Shown in pieces: positions 1 to 7,390 of a stretch of 20,283 nt of DNA; position 1 is the stretch's first letter, and every line of letters starts with the position of its first letter. The notes under the pieces are model-generated. The model made no database searches. It was not told the DNA's origin and saw only the letters and a list, made by a program, of their open reading frames with translations. The stretch is from Rhodospirillaceae bacterium. Lineage in GTDB: Bacteria; Pseudomonadota; Alphaproteobacteria; UBA8366; GCA-2717185. The stretch spans positions 1-20,283 of the forward strand of contig PBDC01000076.1 in assembly GCA_002717185.1 (NCBI GenBank), read 5' to 3'. The position numbers and the translations under genes were made by a program.

Positions 1-342
1 ACCAGCCATAAAGATCATTGGGATTTCAAGACGACTGGCATTCATCACCGCGCAAAGCGCGTTCGCCGTGCCAACGCTGACATGCACCATCACGGCTTGC
101 GGCTCACCAGTGACCATGGTGTAGCCATGCGCCATAGCTACGGCCACGGCCTCGTGTGGCACCAAAACCGGTTCGACCATCGCATCGCTCTCTTCACCGG
201 CCATTGATTCGACTATAGATGCGAAGTCGGTTCCCGCATTGGCGAATAAGTAGCGCACGCCAGCCTGACGCAGCCGGATAAGAATTGCATCTGCCGCTGT
301 GCGCTGTTCCGATTTCGCACAGGTATCGATTTCCATATTCAT
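1..342 (-). CDS. Thiamine-diphosphate-dependent enzyme, N-terminal part (partial at window edge)
   Basis: The first 114 codons of a ThDP enzyme of the acetolactate synthase/benzoylformate decarboxylase superfamily run off the left edge. Visible are an opening helix, an 'LFANAGTDFA' strand-loop (about residues 32-41), 'VPHEAVAVAMAHGY' with the glutamate (E64) that activates the cofactor aminopyrimidine, and a 'VSVGTANAL' loop near residue 88. These are N-terminal PYR-domain features; the C-terminal ThDP/Mg domain lies outside, so decarboxylase, carboligase and lyase cannot be separated. I chose the ATG at 340-342; a second in-frame ATG lies two codons later (334-336). GGAG lies roughly 13 bases upstream, a long spacing, with a G-rich run closer. 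The gene stands apart from the MFS/VOC pair by 293 bases and carries its own candidate operator at 433-444. Confidence 0.85.
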   Translation of the reverse strand, partial: MNMEIDTCAKSEQRTAADAILIRLRQAGVRYLFANAGTDFASIVESMAGEESDAMVEPVLVPHEAVAVAMAHGYTMVTGEPQAVMVHVSVGTANALCAVMNASRLEIPMIFMAG

Positions 343-432
343 GTCGCCCCCGTCTCCAGTCGCTATTGGCGTTAGTGTAGACCCGTACCCAAGCAAAAGG
401 CGACGACGTTCATCAAGCCCATCACCCTATCC

Positions 433-444
433 TTGGTCGACCAA
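433..444. promoter_or_regulatory. Perfect 12-bp palindrome TTGGTCGACCAA, candidate GntR-type operator
   Basis: TTGGTCGACCAA is its own reverse complement and lies about 90 bases upstream of the start of the ThDP gene (minus strand) in non-coding DNA. Known family pattern: FadR-subfamily GntR regulators bind TGGT-Nx-ACCA palindromes (PdhR and LldR sites are examples, with a slightly longer spacer). Function is inferred; no GntR gene is in the window and I saw no second copy of the full 12-mer here. Confidence 0.35.
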
Positions 445-597
445 TACTCCTCACAATCATGCCTAAGCAGTCAATGAAACACTCCTGGCAACCGCTGCTT
501 GCTGAGCAGGGCCTTTGTCACTCTACAAAATGGGGTTGTTACTCTATCGCGATATCCTGGTAGGAGTGGGCCGCCTGCATGAGGCTGGAAAAAATCG

Positions 598-622
598 TCA
601 AAAACCAAGTCGAAAATCCGAC
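598..622 (-). terminator. Weak candidate terminator after the MFS-VOC unit
   Basis: Read on the minus strand, 14 bases past the VOC stop codon, GTCG-GATTTT-CGAC can form a 4-bp stem, followed by TTGGTTTTT and, further on, a T6 run. The stem is short, so this is only suggestive of an intrinsic terminator. Confidence 0.25.
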
Positions 623-635
623 CCTCACCTAAACC

Positions 636-1013
636 TCATTCGTTCGGGAAGGTCACAGCTTCGACCTTGTTGCCATCCAAGTCGTAGATGAAGGCGCCGT
701 AATACACTGTTGTCGAAACCTTGCGGAAGCCCGGCGCACCAGCATCACGGCCCCCGCAATTCAGAGCAGTCTCGTGGAACGCCTTGACTGCGCTTTGGTT
801 CGGAGCGCGCAAACAGACATGGTTGCCCGAATTGTCTCCTACTGGTGCCATTTCCGATCGTGCGTTGAGCCAGAATTCCGGGTAGCGTTTGCCGAAACCG
901 ACTGTCGACCGGCGATCGATCAAACGAGTAAAGCCGATCTTTCGCAGCACCTGTTCATAAAAGTCAGCGCTCTCCGCTAACCGACTAACCGAAATGGAGA
1001 CGTGATCAATCAT
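636..1013 (-). CDS. VOC (glyoxalase/dioxygenase fold) family protein
   Basis: A 125-residue single-domain protein of the vicinal-oxygen-chelate superfamily. It opens with 'MIDHVSISVS' (H4 in the position of the first metal ligand), has a second-strand histidine in 'GNHVCLRA' (H65), and ends with 'YDLDGNKVEAV', where E118 is the usual last metal ligand. That is a complete betaalphabetabetabeta pair as in small glyoxalase/bleomycin-resistance-like proteins. The reading frame is open further upstream, but family alignment and the ATGA overlap with the MFS stop codon fix the start at 1013. Overlap with the permease gene means co-translation. VOC proteins range from lyases and isomerases to extradiol dioxygenases, so the substrate is unknown; linkage to a transporter and ring oxygenase suggests a catabolic role (inference). 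Confidence 0.85.
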   Translation of the reverse strand: MIDHVSISVSRLAESADFYEQVLRKIGFTRLIDRRSTVGFGKRYPEFWLNARSEMAPVGDNSGNHVCLRAPNQSAVKAFHETALNCGGRDAGAPGFRKVSTTVYYGAFIYDLDGNKVEAVTFPNE

Positions 1014-2209
1014 GGCGGCGCCTTGGCCACAGCAAGCCGCTGCACTGGCCGCTCCTCGATCGGCCAGTGCAGCGCCGCAGAGATTAAGCCGATCGCAACG
1101 CTGAGCCACCAAACAACATCGTAACTGCCTAATAGATCGTAAAAATGGCCAGCCAGCCAAGCGCCGAGGAAACTGCCAATTTGGTGCCCGAAAAATACCA
1201 GACCGAACAGCATAGACAGATAGCTGGTCCCGAACATGGTGGCGACCAGCGCGCTTGTCAGCGGCACTGTCCCTATCCAAAGGAAGCCCATCAATGCACC
1301 AAAGGCGATCACCGTCACCTCGGAAATTGGCAACAATAGGAACCCGGCGAAGATTGCCGCTCGGCCAAGATACATGAAACTGAGCACGTATTTTTTCGGG
1401 AACTTATCGCCCAATACGCCGCAGCCGTAGCTTCCAAAGATGTTGCAGATACCAAGTGCTGTCAGAGATGCAGTCGCTAGCCAAGGTTCAAAGCCCTGAT
1501 CGGCGATATAGGCCGGAAAATGCACAGTAATGAAGGCGAGATGGAAGCCGCAGGCAAAGAACCCAATATTGAGTAGCCAAAAACTCCAGCTGCGCGACGC
1601 TTCGCTCAGCGCCTGAGCAATTGATTGATGATCCGCACCGTCGTCTTGCGCAGGCTTGCCAGACAAACCCCATGCGGCCGGGACGATCAGCAAGGTTGTA
1701 ATCGCCAGAACGAACAGGCTAACAGTCCAACCATACCCTTCAAGAAACGCATAAGTGTATGGCAAAGCTACGAACTGACCGATCGATCCACCCATGGCGA
1801 CCGCACCCAACGCCGCGCCACGCTTGTCCTCCGGTGCGGCACGGCCGACCACGCCTAGAACGACGGAAAAGCCTGCCCCGCTCAACCCGCAGCCAATAAA
1901 AATGCCACCGAGGATCAACTGGTCACCATCGCCGCTGAAGGTGAAAGCGACTAGCCCAGCCGCATAGCAAAGCCCACCCGCTGCGGCGACACGCCCAGCC
2001 CCTAGCCGGTCAGCGACTAAACCGGCGATCGGTGCGGTAAGACCCCAGAACAGGTTCATCAATCCGAGGCTTAACGCGAACATCTCTCGCCCGATCTCCA
2101 TATCAAGAGAAATGGGCGTCAGGAACAGTCCAAGTGCCTGCCGAAACCCAAGCGTCAGGCCAACGCAAACTCCGGCACTGACGATGAGAATCCAGAGGGG
2201 GCGACGCAT
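1010..2209 (-). CDS. MFS transporter (organic-anion/monocarboxylate type)
   Basis: A 399-residue, strongly hydrophobic inner-membrane protein with about twelve predicted transmembrane helices, the usual MFS size. It begins 'MRRPLWILIVSAGV' and carries MFS motif A, 'GLVADRLGAGRV' (about 63-74), in the loop after helix 2. A longer charged stretch near residues 185-205 fits the central cytoplasmic loop between the two six-helix bundles. The general look resembles oxalate/formate-antiporter-like and monocarboxylate-type MFS permeases found beside catabolic genes; the transported compound is not deducible. The ribosome-binding site is weak (GGA about 11 bases before the ATG). It overlaps the downstream VOC gene by 4 bases and is divergent from the ring oxygenase, so it is a plausible uptake system for that pathway (inference). 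Confidence 0.88.
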   Translation of the reverse strand: MRRPLWILIVSAGVCVGLTLGFRQALGLFLTPISLDMEIGREMFALSLGLMNLFWGLTAPIAGLVADRLGAGRVAAAGGLCYAAGLVAFTFSGDGDQLILGGIFIGCGLSGAGFSVVLGVVGRAAPEDKRGAALGAVAMGGSIGQFVALPYTYAFLEGYGWTVSLFVLAITTLLIVPAAWGLSGKPAQDDGADHQSIAQALSEASRSWSFWLLNIGFFACGFHLAFITVHFPAYIADQGFEPWLATASLTALGICNIFGSYGCGVLGDKFPKKYVLSFMYLGRAAIFAGFLLLPISEVTVIAFGALMGFLWIGTVPLTSALVATMFGTSYLSMLFGLVFFGHQIGSFLGAWLAGHFYDLLGSYDVVWWLSVAIGLISAALHWPIEERPVQRLAVAKAPP

Positions 2210-2377
2210 ATGATTAGTTCCAGGATCTTTGTGTGCAAAAACTCTCTGGTCTAATTTTTATCAACTTTCTAACCTTTCACCATCAAGGGCAGAGGGCAGG
2301 ATGGAAGTCTACGGTGGTGTGAGTCGCCATTAATAATTAGCGCCTCGCTCCTCCACCCTATTGCCGGTTCATCGCAG

Positions 2378-2406
2378 ATGGTAACAGCGGCACCGCTAGC
2401 TACCAT
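2378..2406. repeat. 29-bp interrupted inverted repeat in the divergent region
   Basis: Arms ATGGTA...TACCAT (2378-2383 and 2401-2406) enclose a second pair, AGCGG...CCGCT (2386-2390 and 2393-2397), around a CA centre. Eleven base pairs form in total with a 2-by-3 internal mismatch. As RNA the loop is tight, so a dimeric regulator's DNA site is at least as likely as a hairpin. Confidence 0.5.
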
Positions 2407-2502
2407 TCCCAATAGCTGAGCGTCTCTGAGCAGTTCGGTTCTATATTGGTTCACTGAAAATCCTCAATGCTGATGCCTTTTGTGTCAGTGACCGCCTAAA
2501 GG

Positions 2503-2522
2503 CTTCGGGATCCTGCCCGAAG
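2503..2522. repeat. Perfect 7-bp inverted repeat, 6-base spacer, upstream of ring oxygenase
   Basis: CTTCGGG and CCCGAAG flank ATCCTG. A 7-bp GC-rich hairpin could form in an oxygenase leader transcript. No T tract follows on either strand, so it is not a standard terminator. It abuts a second small repeat, GCCT-AA-AGGC (2494-2503). Operator or leader hairpin; role inferred. Confidence 0.45.
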
Positions 2523-2723
2523 TCATGTTGCAGAAATACCCAAAGCAAAAGCTTCAACGACGTAATCTCCACCGAAAACTGTCCATGCTTGTCCAACATC
2601 TCGAATTTTACTGCCTCCCCGCTGTGCGGTCCCGAACCGTAGCGCGGGTCGAAACAGCCTGTCGAATCAGGAATGAGTTATCTGTTACCATTGCCACGAC
2701 CGAAACGATCGAGATCAAGCAGC

Positions 2724-4037
2724 ATGGACCATATTGCAACTTTTATTGACGACCGCACCGGCGATGGTGTCTTCCGGGTCGACCGGCGGCTCTACACTGA
2801 CCCGATTGTGTTCGAAGCTGAGATGGATCGGGTTTTCGGGAAAGTCTGGGTCTATCTCTGCCATGAGAGCCAAGTCACAGAGCATGGCGACTATTATGCC
2901 ACCGACATTGGAAAGCAGCCGGTCTTCGTCATCCGCCAGGAGGATGGCGGCATTGGCGCTTTCATCAACGCCTGCGCACATCGCGGCGCGATCCTGACGC
3001 CAAGGCGGCGTGGGAACATGCAGACGATTGCATGCCGGTTCCACGGCTGGTGCTACGACACACGGGGCAACTGCACCCATGTAAAGGACGAAGCGACGGG
3101 GTGGCCGGAAGGTCCGCCAAAGAGCGCTCGCCAAGGGTTGGCCGTAGTGCCGAGGGTGCAGACTTACAAAGGCTTTATCTTTGGTTGTCTCGATGCGAGC
3201 GTTGAGTCACTAGAAACCTATCTCGGCGAGACATTACTCTTCATCGACCATTTGGCGGACCAGTCGCCGGATGGGATGGAGGTCGTGCCAGGAGGGCAGA
3301 CCTACATGGTTCGCGGCAACTGGAAGCTGAATGCAGAGAATGGCGTCGATGGCTACCATGTAAGCACCGTTCACAGCGTCTTCGTTCGTGCCATGCAGAA
3401 ACGAGAGCAGATGGGCGACTACAAAGACATGCGCCGCACGGAGTCCGGCCGACTGCGTGGCACTCAACCCGCCGGCTGTTACGATTTCGGTAACGGTCAC
3501 AACATGATCTGGTCGCAGCGCGAGACGCCGGAGGTTATGCCACTGTACGAAGCCGAGAAGCGACTGCTGCAAGAATTCCCTAAGGAGAAGGTCGACTGGA
3601 TGCTACGCCGCGGCCGCAACCTTTACCTCTTCCCCAACGTTCATTTAATGGACCAGCCCTCGACGCAGATCCGCGTTACGCGCCCGATTGCGCCGGACCG
3701 CACTGAAGTACGCGTCTATTGCATAGCACCCAGAGGCGAGAGCCGAGAAGCGCGGGCAGCGCGGCTACGCAAATTCGAAGATTTCTACACTGTCACCGGG
3801 ATGGCGACACCTGATGACCTGGCCGCCCTGGAAGACTGCCAGCATGGGGCCAACGGGGCCCTAACGCGTTGGAATGGACTCGATCGTGGGCTCGGCATGG
3901 TTTCCAAGGGCCCAGACGAAGCCGCGCGAGACATCGGCGTCAATCCGCTGACCAGCGGCACAACATACGACCACGAGACACTGTATTACGGCTTCTTCCG
4001 CAAATGGCGCGACCTGATGGGCGGCGAAGCGTCATGA
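2724..4037 (+). CDS. Aromatic ring-hydroxylating oxygenase, alpha (Rieske/catalytic) subunit, benzoate/toluate type
   Basis: The catalytic subunit inserts O2 into an aromatic ring. The Rieske [2Fe-2S] ligands are C84-x-H86 and C104-x2-H107 ('CAHRG' and 'CRFHGW'). The mononuclear Fe(II) site is in 'NGVDGYHVSTVH', with H212 and H217, and D209 is the bridging aspartate linking the two centres. The third iron ligand is probably an aspartate of 'TPDDL' (364-365). The N-terminus ('GVFRVDRRLYTDP', 'VYLCHESQV') resembles BenA/XylX/AntA-type enzymes that act on aromatic carboxylates, and 437 residues is normal. The frame allows a start at 2673 (17 codons longer), but family alignment favours 2724; neither has a strong ribosome-binding site. 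The beta gene overlaps by ATGA. No reductase, ferredoxin or cis-diol dehydrogenase is adjacent, so electron supply must come from elsewhere. Confidence 0.93.
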   Translation: MDHIATFIDDRTGDGVFRVDRRLYTDPIVFEAEMDRVFGKVWVYLCHESQVTEHGDYYATDIGKQPVFVIRQEDGGIGAFINACAHRGAILTPRRRGNMQTIACRFHGWCYDTRGNCTHVKDEATGWPEGPPKSARQGLAVVPRVQTYKGFIFGCLDASVESLETYLGETLLFIDHLADQSPDGMEVVPGGQTYMVRGNWKLNAENGVDGYHVSTVHSVFVRAMQKREQMGDYKDMRRTESGRLRGTQPAGCYDFGNGHNMIWSQRETPEVMPLYEAEKRLLQEFPKEKVDWMLRRGRNLYLFPNVHLMDQPSTQIRVTRPIAPDRTEVRVYCIAPRGESREARAARLRKFEDFYTVTGMATPDDLAALEDCQHGANGALTRWNGLDRGLGMVSKGPDEAARDIGVNPLTSGTTYDHETLYYGFFRKWRDLMGGEAS

Positions 4038-4534
4038 TCAACGCGAATTGTAGTTACGAAGCGGTACGCGACCTGCTCTACCTAGAGGCGGATTTGCTCG
4101 ACCAACGCGAGTGGGCGCGCTGGGCTGAACTCTACACCGAAGATTGCGTCTACTGGGTGCCCTCCTGGGCGACTGAAGACGAGCTGATCGAAGACCCTGA
4201 AATCTCGGTCAACATGATCTACCTGACAGGCAAACCGGCGATCGAAGCGAGGCTCTATCGGCTGAGCTCTGGCCAGTCATACGCAACCACACCGTTAGCC
4301 CGTACCAGTCATATGGTCGACACAGTCCGTGTTGTAGAAAACAAGGGTGACACGATTAAAGCTTCCGCAAAATGGATGGTCCTGTGCAACGACCCGCGCT
4401 GGGGAAAACAAATCCGCGGCGGTTGGTACGACTACACGCTGCGACGCGACGAAAAAGATCTCAAAATTCAGCAGAAGAAGATCACGCTGCTGGAAAGCGT
4501 AATCGACGGTGCCATCGATATTTACCAAATTTGA
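4034..4534 (+). CDS. Aromatic ring-hydroxylating oxygenase, beta subunit
   Basis: A 166-residue small subunit of the NTF2/SnoaL-like fold that pairs with the alpha subunit in an alpha3beta3 hexamer and is structural rather than catalytic. Recognisable features are 'LLYLEADLLDQREWARWAELYTEDCVYWVP' as the opening helices and first strand, given here as family landmarks at about residues 14-43, then 'TSHMVDTVRV' near residue 95 and the C-terminal 'RRDEKDLKIQQKKITLLES' strand region. Length is typical (about 155-180). Its ATG shares the ATGA of the alpha stop codon, giving translational coupling and confirming the start even though the frame is open further upstream inside the alpha gene. A 201-base convergent gap follows; it holds only a distant GTTAGG/CCTAAC pair (4662-4667 and 4704-4709) that I do not regard as a terminator. 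Confidence 0.92.
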   Translation: MINANCSYEAVRDLLYLEADLLDQREWARWAELYTEDCVYWVPSWATEDELIEDPEISVNMIYLTGKPAIEARLYRLSSGQSYATTPLARTSHMVDTVRVVENKGDTIKASAKWMVLCNDPRWGKQIRGGWYDYTLRRDEKDLKIQQKKITLLESVIDGAIDIYQI

Positions 4535-4735
4535 TGAGCAAACGACGCAAGCAATTTTAAAGACATCCAACAGTGTTGATGGACTTCCTCTGACCGAGCT
4601 GCGCAAGAACCAAAGCTCGACGAGTTACGCCTCAAGATCGCGACAGCCGGCAATCGGTAAAGTTAGGGAGTTCGATAAAACTAATTGCCGAAGCTGCCGT
4701 CGACCTAACGTCAGCCCTTGTCCCGGATTGATAAA

Positions 4736-6130
4736 TTAGGCGCCACCCACCAAACTCAATTCGATCAGCCTGTCCGCTCTCTCCAATAAATCCAGGCCCC
4801 GGCATGCATCAATCAGGTCGTCAAATTGCGTCTCGGGAATTGGCAGGCCGGGGATCAGTTCGCGGACCCTACGTACCTCTTCATCAAAATCCCAGATAAA
4901 TTCACGACCGGTCGCGACCTTGGTAACGCTGCGGCCGTCCTTGAGGTGAATTGTCACCGTCGGACCGAATAGGGTATGCGCGTGAACGGGAACGATTTCG
5001 ATCCGCTTCATAAGGTCCAACACTTCCGGCGGATCCACCTCACCAACCTTCCGCGCGACGTTCTTCAACAAAGGGAAGCTGCGCTTCACCACAGCGTATG
5101 CCGCATAATAGTGCGGACTATCGATCTTCGGCATGGTGCCACGCGAGGGGAATGCTGGGCTGGGGTATTGCGTTTCCAGAAAGTTAACGTGGCTCACGAC
5201 CCGCTCGACATCGGCATAATGTATATTATGTTCCTCGCACAACGTCGCAGTCACATCTACATGCGCGATGTTGTAACCCGGCGTCGAATAAATGCGGTAA
5301 AGCGTCTCCAGGAACATCCAATCCTGTCCAAGCCCTGTTGTCAGCTTGTCCAGGCTAGTCACGTTATCGCCCGTAAAGCTATACCGAAGCTTGCCGAGAT
5401 TATTGCCGGTGTAGGAATGATAGAAGCCACCTTCGCCTTCCAGAACTGTCTCACCCCCTGGCGTGCCATACCGTGCCATAGCGACGGCCAACAGAGCGTT
5501 GCGGACGGCGCCGCCCTCGCGTAGAGATTTGCCGCCACTACGTGCACCTTCAACATTGCCACTCGCCAGATTGACGCATTGCGCAATCGTGCCGTGCACT
5601 TGCTCTTCATCAAGGCCGGTGATCTTCGCCGCTGCCATCGCAGCGCCAAAAATGCCGAAAACTGGTCCGGGATGAAAGCCACGGGACATGACGGTGGGGA
5701 TAAAGTCCGCCGCCATGCGCTCCATAATTTCGTATCCAGCGACCAATCCGGTGATGTAATCGCGACCAGTCGATTTTTGCAACTCAGCGGAGACCAGAGC
5801 TGAAGGAATAATTGCGCACCCCGGATGGGTTAGCATGCGGAAAGTGTCCCACTTGCCACCGGCAAACATCATTTCGGAATTAACCAGTGCCGCGCCTGCT
5901 TTGGTCAATTTTGCACCATCTACAATGACCGTTGCCGCTCCTCCGCCACCTTCTTCTTCCTCCCGCATCATGCGCAGTGCCTGTTCCGTATCCGGAAAGC
6001 CTCGACCGATTAGCGCAGAGGAAAAGGCGTGCAAAGTGAGACCCTTGGCCCGATCCACGACGGACGGCGGCAAATCTTCATATTTGAGCCCGACGACCCA
6101 TTCGGCGAACTGACGACTGATCGACGCCAT
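4736..6130 (-). CDS. MmgE/PrpD family protein
   Basis: A 464-residue member of the MmgE/PrpD superfamily, which includes 2-methylcitrate dehydratase, cis-aconitate decarboxylase and iminodisuccinate epimerase. Family landmarks: an N-terminal helical domain, a 'GGKWDTFRMLTHPG' segment (D95, H102), 'RGFHPGPVFGIFGAA' (H153) and 'GGKSLREGGAVRNALL' (K201). D95, H102, H153 and K201 fall at nearly the same positions as the D/H/H/K set reported as active-site residues in cis-aconitate decarboxylase, so the enzyme is probably active on a polycarboxylate or hydroxy acid (inference). A glycine/glutamate run (EEEE-GGGG, about 57-64) is unusual and probably a surface loop. AAGGAG lies 8 bases before the ATG. 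It is downstream of the enolase-superfamily gene by 25 bases in the same direction, so the two probably form one transcript and a dehydration or isomerisation step pair. Confidence 0.88.
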   Translation of the reverse strand: MASISRQFAEWVVGLKYEDLPPSVVDRAKGLTLHAFSSALIGRGFPDTEQALRMMREEEEGGGGAATVIVDGAKLTKAGAALVNSEMMFAGGKWDTFRMLTHPGCAIIPSALVSAELQKSTGRDYITGLVAGYEIMERMAADFIPTVMSRGFHPGPVFGIFGAAMAAAKITGLDEEQVHGTIAQCVNLASGNVEGARSGGKSLREGGAVRNALLAVAMARYGTPGGETVLEGEGGFYHSYTGNNLGKLRYSFTGDNVTSLDKLTTGLGQDWMFLETLYRIYSTPGYNIAHVDVTATLCEEHNIHYADVERVVSHVNFLETQYPSPAFPSRGTMPKIDSPHYYAAYAVVKRSFPLLKNVARKVGEVDPPEVLDLMKRIEIVPVHAHTLFGPTVTIHLKDGRSVTKVATGREFIWDFDEEVRRVRELIPGLPIPETQFDDLIDACRGLDLLERADRLIELSLVGGA

Positions 6131-6155
6131 ACTGCTTACTCCTTAATTCGATACG

Positions 6156-7268
6156 TTATCCGGTTACATCAATACGCCGCTCGGCAAGTTTGTCCTCGAC
6201 AAAATCCATGCCGAGACCAGGGCGGTCCGGCAACCTGAACAGCCCTTTCACCGGTTTCGGAACTTCGTCGAAGACGATGTGCATTCGATCCGACGGATCG
6301 TTCCATTCTATCGGCTTTGTAGCGTGCAGCTGGGCGGCCACCACATGCATGTTAGCCAAATGGCCCACCGTAGGTTGGGTCTGATGCGAAACCAATTCTA
6401 CCCCATGCGCTTGTGCCAACGCAGCGCACCGTTGCAATCCAGTTATACCGCCCATCTTAACGATATCCGGCTGGATCATACGCACGCCCGCATCTATAAG
6501 CTCGGCCAAACCACCCAAGGTGTATGTCTGTTCACCCGCCGACACTGTAATTGACAGCCTCTGCGCGACTTCGCCTGTTGCCTGTATATGATAGTGCTGC
6601 ACCGGTTCCTCAAACCACCAATAGTCAAGTTCTTCAAGCAGCCGGCCGACGCGCATAGCGCCACCAGTCGAGTAACCGTTGTTGGAGTCGAAGGCGAGCG
6701 GAAACCCGTCACCAACCTGCCTGCGCACTGCCTTAGCCTTTTCGATATGATCAGGAATCTGGGTATCAAGATCGACGCGGCTGTTGTCAAAGCGGATCTT
6801 GATCGCCGCCGGCTGATCCTTCATACGATCCTCCACATGGCGCAGCACGTCGTCGAGGCTGCGCTCAATCCCGTTACCGCCGATAGAGGCGTAAAAGGGC
6901 AATTCCGTGCGCCAGCCGCCGCCCATTAGTTTGTAGATAGGCTGATCGAAGCGCTTGCCCTTGATATCCCAAAGCGCGATGTCAATGGCGGCAAGCGCAC
7001 CGGTTAAAGCACCCTCGGGGCCAAGCTTCACCAGCTTGTGCATCAGCCGGTCCTGCAGTACTGCTTGGTCAAGCGGGTCGGCGCCAATCAGGACCGGTGC
7101 TATATCGTGCTGGATCATCAACAAAGAAGCGACACCGCCCTGCATCGGCGAAGCCTCGCCGATACCGTAAAGCCCATCATCAGTCCAGACGCGAACGAAG
7201 GCACTGCGTTGGTAGGGGGTCCCTTCCTCCCACTGCACCTGAAAGGTCTCGATCCGATCAATTTTCAT
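6156..7268 (-). CDS. Enolase-superfamily enzyme, mandelate racemase / muconate lactonizing type
   Basis: A 370-residue enzyme that abstracts a proton alpha to a carboxylate using Mg2+. An N-terminal capping domain (1-125) precedes a TIM barrel. Metal ligands are D194 ('FDSNNG'), E220 ('FEEP') and E246 ('AGEQ'). The Asp-His dyad D268 ('QPDIV') and H295 ('SHQTQ'), and E321 ('IEWND') near the end of the barrel, match the mandelate racemase subgroup almost position for position. On the second barrel strand the usual KxK reads K157-I-R159, so one catalytic lysine is replaced by arginine. That argues against a plain racemase and suits an acid-sugar or hydroxy-acid dehydratase, or an unknown specificity. 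The start has GGAG 8 bases upstream. It is divergent from the photolyase across 122 bases and first in a unit with the PrpD gene. Confidence 0.9.
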   Translation of the reverse strand: MKIDRIETFQVQWEEGTPYQRSAFVRVWTDDGLYGIGEASPMQGGVASLLMIQHDIAPVLIGADPLDQAVLQDRLMHKLVKLGPEGALTGALAAIDIALWDIKGKRFDQPIYKLMGGGWRTELPFYASIGGNGIERSLDDVLRHVEDRMKDQPAAIKIRFDNSRVDLDTQIPDHIEKAKAVRRQVGDGFPLAFDSNNGYSTGGAMRVGRLLEELDYWWFEEPVQHYHIQATGEVAQRLSITVSAGEQTYTLGGLAELIDAGVRMIQPDIVKMGGITGLQRCAALAQAHGVELVSHQTQPTVGHLANMHVVAAQLHATKPIEWNDPSDRMHIVFDEVPKPVKGLFRLPDRPGLGMDFVEDKLAERRIDVTG

Positions 7269-7390
7269 GTTGTTGCTCCAGAAGCGGTGACCTTATGCGA
7301 TCGTATTGATTGCCGCCGCAGGCGCAAACGCACATGATCTGGTTTGTAAGGTCTCCCGTAGACTCCAAGTAACCCTAACGGGATATCGCC

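Larger units (their letters stand above)
2210..2723. other. 514-bp divergent control region between MFS and oxygenase genes
   Basis: No convincing gene lies here. Short open frames occur (61 codons on the minus strand at 2269-2454; 74 codons on the plus strand at 2525-2749, running into the oxygenase gene) but resemble no family I know. The stretch contains several inverted repeats: 2378-2406, 2494-2503 and 2503-2522. The length and symmetry suggest regulator binding for the two divergent units, or the remains of a lost gene. I could not pick a convincing -35/-10 pair. Confidence 0.5.

Noticed and set aside
578..631. Short plus-strand frame starting ATGAGGCTGG with TAGGAG upstream
   Set aside because: Only 17 codons with no known relative; it may be chance, and it opposes the end of the VOC gene.
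1014..1280. N-terminal extension of the VOC open frame into the MFS gene
   Set aside because: The extension has no family similarity and is arginine/cysteine rich; the VOC fold starts at the ATG overlapping the MFS stop.
3869..4033. Upstream extension of the oxygenase beta frame
   Set aside because: It lies within the alpha gene in another frame; the ATGA overlap start at 4034 matches the family N-terminus.
4662..4709. GTTAGG/CCTAAC pair between the convergent beta-subunit and PrpD genes
   Set aside because: Arms of 6 bases with a 36-base gap are easily expected by chance; no T tract follows.
4976..5524. 182-codon plus-strand open frame opposite the PrpD gene
   Set aside because: It is antisense to a well-supported family protein and shows no recognisable domain; a shadow frame.
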